Positions 28,316 to 37,879 of a DNA stretch of 64,000 nucleotides are shown here, piece by piece. The notes under the pieces are model-generated. The model made no database searches, was not told the origin of the DNA, and saw only the letters and a list, made by a program, of their open reading frames with translations. Both the position numbers and the translations under genes were made by a program. The first letter of the stretch is position 1. Each line of letters opens with the position of its first letter. The DNA comes from Hymenobacter canadensis (lineage in GTDB: Bacteria > Bacteroidota > Bacteroidia > Cytophagales > Hymenobacteraceae). The DNA lies in the NCBI RefSeq assembly GCF_027359925.1, contig NZ_CP114767.1, forward strand, positions 1,116,001 to 1,180,000. The letters are read 5' to 3'.

Positions 28316-29461
28316 TTACCGAATAGAATCCACCACTGCGCCTAATTTTATGGCCTCGGAAGCCCACAGGGCGGCGGCGGGCGGGCCATTCGGGTAAAAT
28401 TGGCGGTTGCTGATTTCCGCTGCCAATTCTTCGGAAACAGCGGCAAAGTCAACGACTACTGCGGCCTCGTGCGGGGCGGCCACCTGCTGCCACAAGGGGT
28501 TGGGCGGCAGCAGCAGGGGCAGGCCGTGCGCCAGATACTCGTAGAGCTTGGTAGGAATGCAGTGCGCCGAGCTGGGGTGCGGCCGGTAGGGCAGCAACCC
28601 CAGGTGGCTGCGCCGGATTTCGGCCACGATACGGGCGTGCGGCACCGGCTCGTCGCCGCCGACCAGCACGAGGCCTGGCTGCGCGGCCACCAACGCACGC
28701 AGGCGGGCCAGCACGGCCGGCTGCTGGCAAAACCCGATGATGGTAAGCTGCATGCCCGGCCAGTGCTGGCGCAGGCGCTGGGCAAATTCCACCGCCTCAA
28801 ACACGCCGTTCAGCTCAGAAATGGTGCCCGAGTAGAGCAGCCGCAGTGGCTGGCCGAGTTCCGGCAACAGGCGGGCCTGGGCTGATAGGTTTTCGCCGGG
28901 TTGGGGCTGGTACTTATTTTCCAGCACCACCGTGTGTTCGGGCCGGGCAAAGGGCAGCTCGGCGGCGTAGCTGCGCTCGGCCAGTAGCACGCGGGCGGCG
29001 CGGCGGGCCGCTACGGTTTCCAGGGCCCGCACAGCCCCGGCCAGCAGCCCACGCAGCCAGGCCGAGTACACGCGCTGGGTGCGGATGTTGAGGGCGTAGT
29101 TTTCGCGTACGTCGTAGAGAAAGTGGCGGCGGCGGCCCAGTGCCTGCCAGAGCAGCGTGAGCGGGAGCAGCTCCGGGGCGTGCACCACCACCAGTTGGGG
29201 CTGTAGCTGCCGCAGCAGCTGCCAGTACCGTACCTGGGCCCGCAGCCGGTCCAGGCTCAGGCGGGTGCCGCGCAAAAGCTTATGGGTGTGAAGGTTAGCC
29301 GGGGCGCTGGCCGGGCGTGGCGCCTCGCGGCCCGCTACGTGCACCACCGTGTCCGGCCGGCCGGCCAGGGTGCGCCCGAACTTCCCGAACATGCGGGTAT
29401 CGTCCAGGGGCTTGAGTACCGAGGCCAGTAAAATGACGGTTGGAGGCAACGGATGCGGCAT
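28316..29461 (-). CDS. GT4-like glycosyltransferase
   Basis: A 381-residue GT-B fold enzyme. The N-terminal half starts VILLASVLKPLDDTRMFGKFG (acceptor side); the C-terminal half begins LRLLYSGTISELNGV and carries the nucleotide-sugar region IPTKLYEYLAHGLPLLLP, where E of KLYEYLAHG is the usual donor contact. No membrane segment, so it is a cytoplasmic or peripheral enzyme that probably adds a sugar to a lipid-linked or envelope glycan. There is no polysaccharide cluster nearby. It is divergent to dapD with 153 nt between them. Donor and acceptor unknown. Confidence 0.82.
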   Translation of the reverse strand: MPHPLPPTVILLASVLKPLDDTRMFGKFGRTLAGRPDTVVHVAGREAPRPASAPANLHTHKLLRGTRLSLDRLRAQVRYWQLLRQLQPQLVVVHAPELLPLTLLWQALGRRRHFLYDVRENYALNIRTQRVYSAWLRGLLAGAVRALETVAARRAARVLLAERSYAAELPFARPEHTVVLENKYQPQPGENLSAQARLLPELGQPLRLLYSGTISELNGVFEAVEFAQRLRQHWPGMQLTIIGFCQQPAVLARLRALVAAQPGLVLVGGDEPVPHARIVAEIRRSHLGLLPYRPHPSSAHCIPTKLYEYLAHGLPLLLPPNPLWQQVAAPHEAAVVVDFAAVSEELAAEISNRQFYPNGPPAAALWASEAIKLGAVVDSIR

Positions 29462-29614
29462 TGTGGCAGCGAAGATGGTAAGTTTGTAGGTGAATGGTTT
29501 AGCAAGGGCAGTATTGTTTGGTGGCTGGCGGCTTTGTTAAGCGCTCTGCCTGCTTGCCCAACGACATGGCCATTTGCCCATCCAGCAATCCAATAACTCA
29601 ACACTTCAGTAAGA

Positions 29615-30439
<825 letters not shown>

Positions 30440-30454
30440 GCGTTATTTACGGAA

Positions 30455-30554
30455 CTGTCATCCTGAGCTTGCGAAGGATCCTGTCATGTCTGAACGATGA
30501 TTGACCGGGAGTAAGCCTAGCAGTATAAGATCCTTCGCAAGCTCAGAATGACAG
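30455..30554. repeat. Palindromic repeat downstream of dapD
   Basis: Arms 30455-30480 and 30529-30554 (26 nt each) pair with one mismatch, loop 48 nt. Core word CTGTCATCCTGAGCTTGCG then AAGGATC. A related element lies at 60469-60563 between parE and parC. Confidence 0.88.
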
Positions 30555-30589
30555 ACATTCCTCTACCATCCCACACTTCCCCACAACGA

Positions 30590-31387
30590 ATGAACACGAA
30601 ATCTGGGCCGGTATCGGCGGCGGAAGCCCGCGATGAAATCCGGAATTACATTGCTGCCGAGTACGATAAGCCCGCCGCCGAGGTGCAGACTAAAGTGGTT
30701 TTCAACATGGATCTGCCGTGGGTAGATGGGGCCGTGCAGCCCTGCTACCTGGTGGAGTGGTTTGCCGGCCTGGCCAACGGCGTGGCCGTGACGGGCCCCT
30801 ACACCTACAACCTGCCCGAGCTCAACGTGGGCGATACGCGCCAGCTGGGCGGCCTCAACGAGTGGCGCCAGCAGCTGCTCAACCTGTATGCCGGCTGCGA
30901 GGTAGCCACGGCCGCCCGCCTCACCCAGCCCCTCACCGACGTAGCTGACCCAACGCGCACCCGCCTGATCCTGGAAAACCTGCAGGACCGCCGGGCGCCA
31001 CGCTTCGCCATCAACTGCTCGGTGCGGGAGTTTCTGCGCGTCGGCACCGATGAGTACTATGTGTTCAACGGCGACTGGGTGCACAACCCGCACTATTCCT
31101 ACTCGGCCACGTTCGGCTTCAAGCCCCGGCAGGAAGACACGACCTTCACGCTGCCTGAAGACGAAAGCACGATCCGGATTGCGGCGCACAAATTCCTCAC
31201 GCCAGTGCCCGAGGTGGGCGCTGATGGCGCTTTTCCGGGCGAACAGACTGGCTTCATCATGATGAAAAACGGCCGTGTAGTGGAGTATACCGGGGCACCT
31301 GCCACCCGCGCCGAAGTGGCCAAAGTGGCCATGTATTACCTGCTGGGCCAAGAAAACGGCCCATTTGCCATCAACCGCGCCCGCTAA
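30590..31387 (+). CDS. Hypothetical soluble protein
   Basis: A 265-residue protein. I chose the ATG at 30590; the earlier ATG at 30548 lies inside the palindromic repeat. It has no signal peptide or membrane segment and a mixed alpha/beta look, with aromatic-rich stretches (VGTDEYYVFNGDWVHNPHY) and an N-terminal helix. No known catalytic motif. It is alone between the dapD repeat and a perfect 27-bp terminator. No family recognised. Confidence 0.75.
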   Translation: MNTKSGPVSAAEARDEIRNYIAAEYDKPAAEVQTKVVFNMDLPWVDGAVQPCYLVEWFAGLANGVAVTGPYTYNLPELNVGDTRQLGGLNEWRQQLLNLYAGCEVATAARLTQPLTDVADPTRTRLILENLQDRRAPRFAINCSVREFLRVGTDEYYVFNGDWVHNPHYSYSATFGFKPRQEDTTFTLPEDESTIRIAAHKFLTPVPEVGADGAFPGEQTGFIMMKNGRVVEYTGAPATRAEVAKVAMYYLLGQENGPFAINRAR

Positions 31388-31407
31388 AGCCAGCGGCTTG
31401 GCTTGAT

Positions 31408-31465
31408 GGCCTTCAGCAAAACGCCCCGACTTACACATGTAAGTCGGGGCGTTTTGCTGAAGGCC
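31408..31465. terminator. Perfect 27-bp bidirectional terminator (hypothetical gene / msrA)
   Basis: Arms 31408-31434 and 31439-31465 are fully complementary over 27 bp with a 4-nt loop ACAT; the inner AAAAC/GTTTT can supply T-stretches in both directions between the convergent genes. Confidence 0.9.
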
Positions 31466-31474
31466 GGATGCAGG

Positions 31475-32017
31475 TTATTGCAGCGCGCCTTTGCGTAGCA
31501 TGTCGCCGAACACGGCGCGCACTTTGTCTACTTTGGGCCGCACCACAAACTGGCAGTAAGGCTCGCGGCCGTTTTGCTTGTAGTAGTTCTGGTGGTAGTC
31601 TTCGGCCGGGTAAAAGCTCTTGAGGGGCTCAATCTCCGTCACGATGGGCTGGTCGAAGGCCTTAGCTTCGTTGAGCTTCTGCTTGTATTCCTCGGCGAGG
31701 TGCTTCTGCTCGTCGTTGTGGTAGTACACGCCGGAGCGGTACTGCGTGCCGGCATCGGCGCCCTGGCGGTTGAGGGTGGTAGGGTCGTGGGTTTTCCAGA
31801 ATATCTCCAGCAGCTGCTCGAAGCTGATAACCGCCGGGTCGTAGGTAAGCTGGATTACTTCGGCGTGGCCGGTCAGCCCGCTGCATACTTCGCGGTAGGT
31901 AGGGTTGGCGATGCGCCCGTTGGAATAACCGGATACTGCTTTTTCCACGCCTTCGAGGTCCTGAAACACGGCCTCGACGCACCAGAAACAGCCGGCTCCG
32001 AAAGTTGCCTTTTCCAT
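31475..32017 (-). CDS. msrA: Peptide-methionine (S)-S-oxide reductase
   Basis: A 180-residue MsrA that repairs oxidised methionine. The active-site motif GCFWC appears at residues 9-13 ([13 protein letters not shown]), with catalytic Cys10, followed by the family's [32 protein letters not shown] and DYHQNYY segments. I chose the ATG at 32017; the earlier frame start adds 19 non-conserved residues. No signal peptide, so cytoplasmic. No msrB domain is fused. It shares a terminator with the convergent hypothetical gene. Confidence 0.96.
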   Translation of the reverse strand: MEKATFGAGCFWCVEAVFQDLEGVEKAVSGYSNGRIANPTYREVCSGLTGHAEVIQLTYDPAVISFEQLLEIFWKTHDPTTLNRQGADAGTQYRSGVYYHNDEQKHLAEEYKQKLNEAKAFDQPIVTEIEPLKSFYPAEDYHQNYYKQNGREPYCQFVVRPKVDKVRAVFGDMLRKGALQ

Positions 32018-32191
32018 TCGTTTATTGTCGTAGTTAAGAGAGGAAGATGCACGTAAGCTGCCGGCGCAAAGCACGGGGCAGCTAAATGCTTCGTACGCTT
32101 AAAAGCTTTTTCCGGCCAAAAAAGTTTGTTTTCCGTCGGCCATAAAGGGCTGCTGCCTGAGCCCGCCCTTCTCGCCGCGGCTTGAAAGCAA

Positions 32192-32221
32192 AACTGCCCC
32201 TCAGGTAACTGAGGGGCAGTT
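32192..32221 (-). terminator. Intrinsic terminator of the 3-hydroxyacyl-CoA dehydrogenase gene
   Basis: A 13-bp perfect stem (32192-32204 with 32209-32221), 4-nt loop, TTTT on the minus strand side. Confidence 0.88.
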
Positions 32222-32255
32222 CGGGAGCTAGTTCCAAGGCGGCCGCGTGGCAGAT

Positions 32256-33146
32256 CTACTTGCGGAAGCGCTCGGCCACTACCAGGTCCTTGGTGCCGTG
32301 GCCCCAGCTGTAGAAGCCCTCGCCCGATTTCACGCCGAGGCGGCCGGCCATCACCATGTTCACCAACAGCGGGCACGGGGCGTATTTGGGGTTGCCCAGC
32401 CCGTCGTGCAGCACGCGCATGATGGCCAAGCACACGTCCAGCCCGATGAAGTCGGCCAGCTGCAGCGGGCCCATGGGGTGGGCCATGCCCAGCTTCATCA
32501 CCGTGTCAATTTCCTCTACGCCCGCCACGCCTTCGTGCAGACTGATGATGGCCTCATTGATCATGGGCATCAGGATGCGGTTGGCCACGAAGCCGGGGTA
32601 GTCGTTTACCTCGGTCGGCGTTTTGCTGAGCTGCCGCGACAGGTCCATGATGCGCGCCGTCACCTCGTCGGAAGTAGCGTAGCCCCGGATAACCTCCACC
32701 AGCTTCATCACCGGCACCGGGTTCATGAAGTGCATGCCAATCACTTTGTCGGGCCGCTGCGTGACGGCCGCAATCTTGGTGATGGAAATCGAGGAGGTGT
32801 TGGAGGCCAGAATGGCGTCCTGCGGTGCGTGCTCGTCGAGCTGCCGGAAAATGTTGAGTTTGAGGTCGACGTTTTCGGTGGCGGCTTCCACCACCAGCTG
32901 CACGTCGCGCACACCTTCGGCAATGCTCGTGAACGTGCGGATGCGGCCGACAGTGGCCGTTTTGTCTTCTTCGCTGAGGCTGCCTTTGGCTACCTGGCGG
33001 TCCAGGTTTTTGGCGATGGTGCCCAAGGCTTTATCGAGGGCCGGCTGGCTGATGTCGATGAGGGCAACCGGGAAACCGTGCTGAGCGAATACGTGAGCAA
33101 TGCCATTGCCCATGGTGCCCGAGCCAATAACGGCGACGTTGATCAT
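32256..33146 (-). CDS. 3-hydroxybutyryl-CoA dehydrogenase (3HCDH family)
   Basis: A 296-residue NAD(P)-dependent enzyme. The N-terminal Rossmann motif is VAVIGSGTMGNGIAH; further family marks are VEAATENVDLK, ASNTSSISITKIA, the catalytic His-Glu region IGMHFMNPVPVMKLVE, and the C-terminal helical domain with NDYPGFVANRIL. The ATG at 33146 gives the usual start; the longer frame adds 78 residues of non-coding look. It interconverts 3-hydroxybutyryl-CoA and acetoacetyl-CoA in fatty acid or butyrate-type metabolism. No thiolase or crotonase genes are adjacent. Confidence 0.94.
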   Translation of the reverse strand: MINVAVIGSGTMGNGIAHVFAQHGFPVALIDISQPALDKALGTIAKNLDRQVAKGSLSEEDKTATVGRIRTFTSIAEGVRDVQLVVEAATENVDLKLNIFRQLDEHAPQDAILASNTSSISITKIAAVTQRPDKVIGMHFMNPVPVMKLVEVIRGYATSDEVTARIMDLSRQLSKTPTEVNDYPGFVANRILMPMINEAIISLHEGVAGVEEIDTVMKLGMAHPMGPLQLADFIGLDVCLAIMRVLHDGLGNPKYAPCPLLVNMVMAGRLGVKSGEGFYSWGHGTKDLVVAERFRK

Positions 33147-33500
33147 ACTAAACAGGAAGGAAAGGGTGGGAAAGGAGCGGGGGGAGGCCGTAGTGCCTGC
33201 CAGCTGCAAAGCTACTCTGAAAAACGCGCCTGGTCCAATCGAAACGGCGGCGCGGAGCGGCCAGGGCGGTGCATTAACAGACGGAACGCTAAAAAGTTTG
33301 CGCTGGTAAAATGCCCTTTCCGGGTCAGTAGGCGGGTTTTTGATGATATCAGTAATAGCGGTTTCGGATTTTTCTAACAAGATTATATCCTTTTGATAAC
33401 CCCCGCGTACAAATCCGCAAATCAGCCTGCTACTGCATCCCTACTGCATTACAGGTCGAAAAAACTTCCAAACTCTCTCCACCAACTCAATCCAATCATC

Positions 33501-33671
33501 ATGGGCAATTTGCTGTACATCATCGCCGTAATCCTCATTCTCATCTGGGCACTGGGCTTCTTCGGCGTTCTGGGCACCGGCATGGCTGGCAACAACCTGA
33601 TTCACATTCTGCTGGTTATCGCCATCATCGCCATCCTGCTGCGCGTTATTCGCGGCGGCCGCGTAGTCTAG
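33501..33671 (+). CDS. Small lmo0937-type membrane protein (DUF5670)
   Basis: A 56-residue protein made of two hydrophobic segments (about residues 4-22 and 31-48) joined by a Gly-rich turn GVLGTGMAGN, ending in basic RVIRGGRVV. This is the short lmo0937-like membrane protein pattern common in Bacteroidota, of unknown, probably stress-related role. The ATG at 33501 starts the hydrophobic pattern; upstream codons in the same frame look non-coding. Confidence 0.8.
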   Translation: MGNLLYIIAVILILIWALGFFGVLGTGMAGNNLIHILLVIAIIAILLRVIRGGRVV

Positions 33672-33719
33672 CTACGCGCAGCCTACCGCTGGTAGGTTGA
33701 ACGATAGTCTGAAAACCTT

Positions 33720-33753
33720 AAAAGGGCCTCCCATTAAGTTGGGAGGCCCTTTT
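33720..33753. terminator. Bidirectional terminator between convergent genes
   Basis: A 14-bp perfect stem (33720-33733 with 33740-33753), six-nt loop, T-run after it on the plus strand and AAAA/TTTT ends for the minus strand. Confidence 0.9.
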
Positions 33754-33785
33754 TTGTTGGTGCTTCAGCTACGGAAAGCCAGTGG

Positions 33786-34619
33786 CTATTTTAGGTCGTA
33801 CAGAAAGCTGAACCGAATAACCGGCTGCCCATACGGCGACAGGGGGTAACCCTGCGTGTCGTAGCCGTTATTGAAGTTGTACAGCAGCACAATGTCGGCC
33901 GCTATCCGGTCGCTGATCTGGCTGCGGTAGCCAGCGCCGGCCAGGGGCGTTTTCATCGTGCGGTTGGTTTTCACGATTTCAAGCTGTTGCGCGCCAGTCT
34001 GGTAGATGTCATAGCTCTGGGCTTTGGTCACCTCGTATTCGGCGTGGAAGAAGAACTGGTCGAACAGCTTGTATTGCAAAAAGGCCTTTATGCCAATGCT
34101 GTGCAAGCTAATGTTGCTGGGCAGCCCCACGGCCTGGAAATCCTGGGGAAAGGAGATGTTGTTGTAGGCGTAGCTGATGCCCGGACCCACAGATAGCTTC
34201 TCGTTTACCCGGTAGCCGATGGAAGGGCTCAGACTGGCACTGAACTGCCCGCCGCTGTAGGGGTTGCTGCTGTAGCCCAAGCCAAAGTTGGAGTACAGGA
34301 AATACCTGCGCAACGGCTTCGGCTGCTCGCTGGCGCGGCTGCCGGCCGGAAAATCCAACCCCGACGGGCTATCCGACGAGGGCTGCTGGGCGGGCAGTGG
34401 GGCGTTGGTAGGCGCCGGCGCCGGTACGGGCACCGCCTGCTCCTGCGGGCGCGGGGCCGGCGTGGATGGGCGGGGCGCCGTACCGGGCGGGGCCGTGTTC
34501 AGCTGCGGCTTCACGGTAGAAGTGCTGTCGGTGCGCTGGGCGGAGGCGGTGGGGGCCAGCGCCAGCCCGGCCCCCGTGGTGAGGGCCGCGGCAAGCAGAA
34601 AACGGAAAGAAACGTTCAT
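33786..34619 (-). CDS. Outer-membrane beta-barrel protein
   Basis: A 277-residue secreted protein with a signal peptide (about residues 1-28, ending ASAQ), a Pro/Thr/Ala-rich low-complexity linker (residues 35-85, many APTP/PAPAP), and a C-terminal region of alternating hydrophobic/polar strands from about residue 105, ending in an aromatic-containing strand (VIRFSFLYDLK). This fits a small 8-stranded outer-membrane barrel. No OmpA domain follows. Ligand unknown. It lies 17 nt after the ABC-F gene on the same strand, so it may be co-transcribed. Confidence 0.78.
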   Translation of the reverse strand: MNVSFRFLLAAALTTGAGLALAPTASAQRTDSTSTVKPQLNTAPPGTAPRPSTPAPRPQEQAVPVPAPAPTNAPLPAQQPSSDSPSGLDFPAGSRASEQPKPLRRYFLYSNFGLGYSSNPYSGGQFSASLSPSIGYRVNEKLSVGPGISYAYNNISFPQDFQAVGLPSNISLHSIGIKAFLQYKLFDQFFFHAEYEVTKAQSYDIYQTGAQQLEIVKTNRTMKTPLAGAGYRSQISDRIAADIVLLYNFNNGYDTQGYPLSPYGQPVIRFSFLYDLK

Positions 34620-34636
34620 ACCGGAAGGTAACGCTA

Positions 34637-36259
34637 TTAGGATACGAGTTGATATTTGCGCTGGCGCAAAGCCTTGATCTGCTCATCGGCCAGGTATTCT
34701 TCGTAGTTCATGCGCCGGTCGATGATGCCGTCGGGCGTGAGCTCAATGATACGGTTGGCAATGGTTTCGATGAACTGCAAATCGTGCGATACGAACAGCA
34801 GCGTGCCCTGGTAGTCGCGCAGGCTGTTGTTCAGAGCCGTAATGCTTTCCAGGTCCAGATGGTTCGTCGGGTCATCCAGAACCAGTACATTGCCCGATTC
34901 CATCATCATTTTGGAGAGCATGCAGCGCACTTTCTCGCCCCCGCTCAGCACGTTGCTCTTCTTCTGCGACTCCTCGCCCGAGAACAGCATGCGGCCCAAA
35001 AAGCCCCGGATGAACGATTCGTCCTTTTCGGTGCTGTACTGGCGCAGCCAGTCCACCAGGTTCAGATCGGTGTCGAAGAATTCGGAGTTTTCCTTGGGGA
35101 AGTAGCTCGGCGTGATGGTAGTGCCCCACTTGAAGTCGCCGGTATCAGGCCGGATCTGCTCGAACAGAATGTCGAACAGTAGCGAAGGCGCCCGGTCGTC
35201 GCGGCTGACGATGGCCACCTTATCCTTCTTGTCCAGCGAGAAGCTGGCGTTGCGGAACACCACCTGCCCGTCTACCGACTTGCTTAGGTTTTCTATGGTC
35301 AGCAACTGGTTGCCGGCTTCGCGCTCGGGCTTGAAGGCAATGTAGGGGTACTTGCGCGAACTGGGCTTGATTTCTTCCAACGTCAGCTTTTGCAGCAGCT
35401 TCTGGCGCGAGGTAGCCTGCTTGCTCTTGGAGGCGTTGGCCGAAAAGCGGCGCACAAACTCTTCCAGCTCCTTGCGCTTGTCCTCCGTCTTCTTGTTGAT
35501 ATCCTGGCGCTGGCGCAAAACCAGCTGGCTGCTCTCGTACCAGAACGAGTAGTTGCCAGGATACATGGTGATTTTCGAGAAGTCGAGGTCAGCCATATAG
35601 TTACACACCGCGTCGAGGAAGTGACGGTCGTGGCTCACCACAATCACCGTGTTCTGGAACGAGTCGAGGAAGTTCTCCAGCCACAGCACGGTTTCGGCGT
35701 CGAGACCGTTGGTGGGTTCGTCGAGCAGCAGCACGTCGGGGTTGCCAAACAGGGCCTGGGCCAGCAGCACCCGCACTTTGTCGGAGCCGCCCAAATCGCC
35801 CATCAGGGTGTTGTGCTTGTCCTCCCCGATGCCCAGGCCGGAAAGCAGCTCGGCGGCCTCATACTCGGCGTTCCAGCCTTCGAGGTCGGCAAACTCGCCT
35901 TCCAATGCCGCGGCCCGCTCGCCGTCGGCGTCCGAGAAGTCTGCTTTGGCATAGAGCGCATCCTTCTCTTCCATCACCTTCCAGAGGCGGTGGTGGCCCA
36001 TAATCACGGTCTGGAGCACGGCCTGCGCATCATACGCAAACTGGTCCTGGCGCAGCACCGATAGGCGCGAGCCGGCCGGCATCATCACCGAGCCCGTGTT
36101 GGCCTCAATGTCGCCGGCCAGAATCTTCAGGAACGTGGACTTGCCCGCGCCGTTGGCGCCGATGAGGCCGTACACGTTGCCAGGCATGAACTTGATGGTA
36201 ACGTCTTCAAACAGCACACGCTTACCATAGCGCAGGCTGACATTGGAGGTGCTAATCAT
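34637..36259 (-). CDS. ABC-F family ATPase with one degenerate composite site
   Basis: A 540-residue soluble protein with two ABC domains and no membrane part, like YbiT/EttA-type ribosome-associated ABC-F proteins. NBD1: Walker A GANGAGKS (34-41), Walker B VLLLDEP (176-182), but signature LGGSDK (156-161) in place of LSGGE. Linker of charged coiled coil about 240-310. NBD2: signature LSGGEK (438-443) intact, but the Walker A position reads SRDDRAPS (352-359), without the Lys, and Walker B reads LDDP, with Asp for the catalytic Glu. So one composite ATP site is intact and the other is degenerate in all three motifs. Role in translation is inferred from family. Confidence 0.93.
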   Translation of the reverse strand: MISTSNVSLRYGKRVLFEDVTIKFMPGNVYGLIGANGAGKSTFLKILAGDIEANTGSVMMPAGSRLSVLRQDQFAYDAQAVLQTVIMGHHRLWKVMEEKDALYAKADFSDADGERAAALEGEFADLEGWNAEYEAAELLSGLGIGEDKHNTLMGDLGGSDKVRVLLAQALFGNPDVLLLDEPTNGLDAETVLWLENFLDSFQNTVIVVSHDRHFLDAVCNYMADLDFSKITMYPGNYSFWYESSQLVLRQRQDINKKTEDKRKELEEFVRRFSANASKSKQATSRQKLLQKLTLEEIKPSSRKYPYIAFKPEREAGNQLLTIENLSKSVDGQVVFRNASFSLDKKDKVAIVSRDDRAPSLLFDILFEQIRPDTGDFKWGTTITPSYFPKENSEFFDTDLNLVDWLRQYSTEKDESFIRGFLGRMLFSGEESQKKSNVLSGGEKVRCMLSKMMMESGNVLVLDDPTNHLDLESITALNNSLRDYQGTLLFVSHDLQFIETIANRIIELTPDGIIDRRMNYEEYLADEQIKALRQRKYQLVS

Positions 36260-36552
36260 AGAAAAAGAAAGGACGAAAAATCAGGCAATGCGAGGCACAA
36301 CCGGCCCGCTGGCCCGCAAAAATACAGAAAATGCCCCGCGCCTCCGCACCCAAGCCTGACGCAACCAGCGAAGCTTGGCAAAACAATCAGTCAAAAAGAC
36401 AAATTTATGCCCTCTACGCAACAACACGGCCGCAGAACGGTATAGAAGAAGGAGCGGGGCTAGGGCCAGCCCATTGACAAACAGTAGTTATATCTGTTCC
36501 GGTTCCGCTAGTCGTCTGGGTTTTCTCTTCCAACCTTTAACCATTTCGCTAC
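36260..36552. other. Intergenic region between divergent ABC-F and DUF4199 genes
   Basis: This 293-nt divergent gap holds no supported gene. It is locally AT-rich near 36375-36410 and before 36550, as expected of promoters, but no exact TAnnTTTG box with a spaced TTG was found. Confidence 0.4.
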
Positions 36553-37023
36553 ATGAACGACTCCCGCATAACTCCCGAAACCAACGGCGTCCGCTACGGT
36601 CTTTTCACGTCGATTGGTATGATGCTCTATTTTGTGGTGGCCTCCTTCCTGGACCTCACCAGCCGGATTGAGTTCAGCTTCCTCAACTTCGCCATCATGG
36701 CCGTCGGAGTCTGCTTAGCCATTTCCAACTTCAAGCGCTACAAACACGACCGAATGCCTTACCTGCAGGGTTTCGGCACCGGTATCATCACGGCGGCGGT
36801 GTCGTCGCTGGTGTTCGGCTTCTTCTTTATTGGGGTCACCGCCCTGCGGCCCGATATCATGGACCAGATTCATGCCCGCGACCTGTTTGGGCTGGAGCTG
36901 TCGGCGCTGATTGCGTTTCTGGCCATCCTGCTGCAGGGCGCCATGGTTGGCGTCATCATCTCGCTGATAGCCATGCAGTACTTTAAAAGCCCTGATCATA
37001 AGCCTATTGAGGGAATTGAATAA
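36553..37023 (+). CDS. DUF4199 membrane protein
   Basis: A 156-residue inner-membrane protein with four hydrophobic segments (about residues 15-35, 42-58, 75-97 and 115-140) and the DUF4199 layout: NGVRYGLFTSIGMMLYF, FKRYKHDRMPYLQGFGTGI, and a closing region IISLIAMQYFK. The family is nearly confined to Bacteroidota and has no known function. It is followed by a strong terminator and stands alone. Confidence 0.87.
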   Translation: MNDSRITPETNGVRYGLFTSIGMMLYFVVASFLDLTSRIEFSFLNFAIMAVGVCLAISNFKRYKHDRMPYLQGFGTGIITAAVSSLVFGFFFIGVTALRPDIMDQIHARDLFGLELSALIAFLAILLQGAMVGVIISLIAMQYFKSPDHKPIEGIE

Positions 37024-37041
37024 CGGCAAAAAAACCTGTGC

Positions 37042-37071
37042 AGAGGCCGGCTCCGGAAGGAGCCGGCCTCT
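37042..37071 (+). terminator. Intrinsic terminator of the DUF4199 gene
   Basis: A 13-bp perfect stem (37042-37054 with 37059-37071), GGAA tetraloop, then TCTTATTTT. Confidence 0.92.
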
Positions 37072-37172
37072 TCTTATTTTACCCTATACCGTATTTTTTT
37101 ACTGGTAACTGGCACTTTCCAGGAAAGAAGCGGGTTGTCCCAAAAGCAGAAATGAAAAAATAACCGGAAAAA

Positions 37173-37203
37173 TTGATATTGTAATTATGCTAACATATAT
37201 TTG
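37173..37203 (+). promoter_or_regulatory. Promoter of the third small secreted paralogue
   Basis: TTG at 37173-37175, 20-nt spacer, TATATTTG at 37196-37203, inside a strongly AT-rich block (about 37150-37230). Leader about 90 nt. Same geometry as upstream of 22298 and 22963. Confidence 0.65.
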
Positions 37204-37300
37204 CATTAAATATAGTAACAATAGAATCTAATTATCCTGCCGCATTGTTGCCTATTTGCCTGTCTTCACTTCCTGACACCTACCGTTTTTTGCCTTTGTT

Positions 37301-37705
37301 ATGAAATCTGCCGCCTTTACTCTGTTGCTGTTTGCCGGCCTGGCCAGCAGCGCCGCTGCGCAGAAACAGGACCGCCATGCTGAGTTGCCGGGCATCGGGG
37401 ACCCGTCGGCGGCTCGTGTAGAGGAAATGACCCGCCAGATGTCCAACACGCTACACCTGAACGAAGCCCAGTTCATCCGTTTGCGCGCCGTCAACCAGAT
37501 CAAGCTCACGCGCATGGACGAAATCAGCTGGCAGTACAAAGATGACATCGCCCAGCAGCGGGCCAAGCTAGGCGAGCTGGAAGCCCAGTACGAAGACGAA
37601 TGCAGCCGCATTCTGACCCCGTCACAGCTAAGCCTCTACCGCGCCGAGCAGCAGCAAGACAGCGTTCCGCCGAAAGCTGACCCTCAGGAGGGTGGCCTGG
37701 GCTAG
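37301..37705 (+). CDS. Small secreted helical protein, family member 3
   Basis: A 134-residue protein with a signal peptide (about residues 1-21, ending AAAQ). It shares with 22298 and 22963 the pattern MTRQMSNTLHLNEAQFIRLR, then a RMDEISWQYKDD helix, LEAQYEDECSRILTPSQLSLYR. The shared core is helix, N-E-x-Q-Y/F, helix, (R/T)P-x-Q. It has an extra acidic tail after residue 115. Function unknown; periplasmic. Followed by a terminator. Confidence 0.8.
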   Translation: MKSAAFTLLLFAGLASSAAAQKQDRHAELPGIGDPSAARVEEMTRQMSNTLHLNEAQFIRLRAVNQIKLTRMDEISWQYKDDIAQQRAKLGELEAQYEDECSRILTPSQLSLYRAEQQQDSVPPKADPQEGGLG

Positions 37706-37736
37706 CAGCCTGCTGGCACAATTCCTTATTCAACTG

Positions 37737-37770
37737 AAAAGCGGCATCTCCATTCGGGGATGCCGCTTTT
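37737..37770 (+). terminator. Intrinsic terminator of paralogue 3
   Basis: A 15-position stem with one mismatch (37737-37751 with 37756-37770), loop ATTC, ending TTTT. Confidence 0.85.
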
Positions 37771-37879
37771 GGTTTAAGCCCAGCGACATAGCGCGAGTGC
37801 ACTGCTGAACGGGATACTGAAGGCCGGAGCTGAAGGAATTGCGAACTAATAAGTAAAGTAAATAGAGGATAATTTATAT

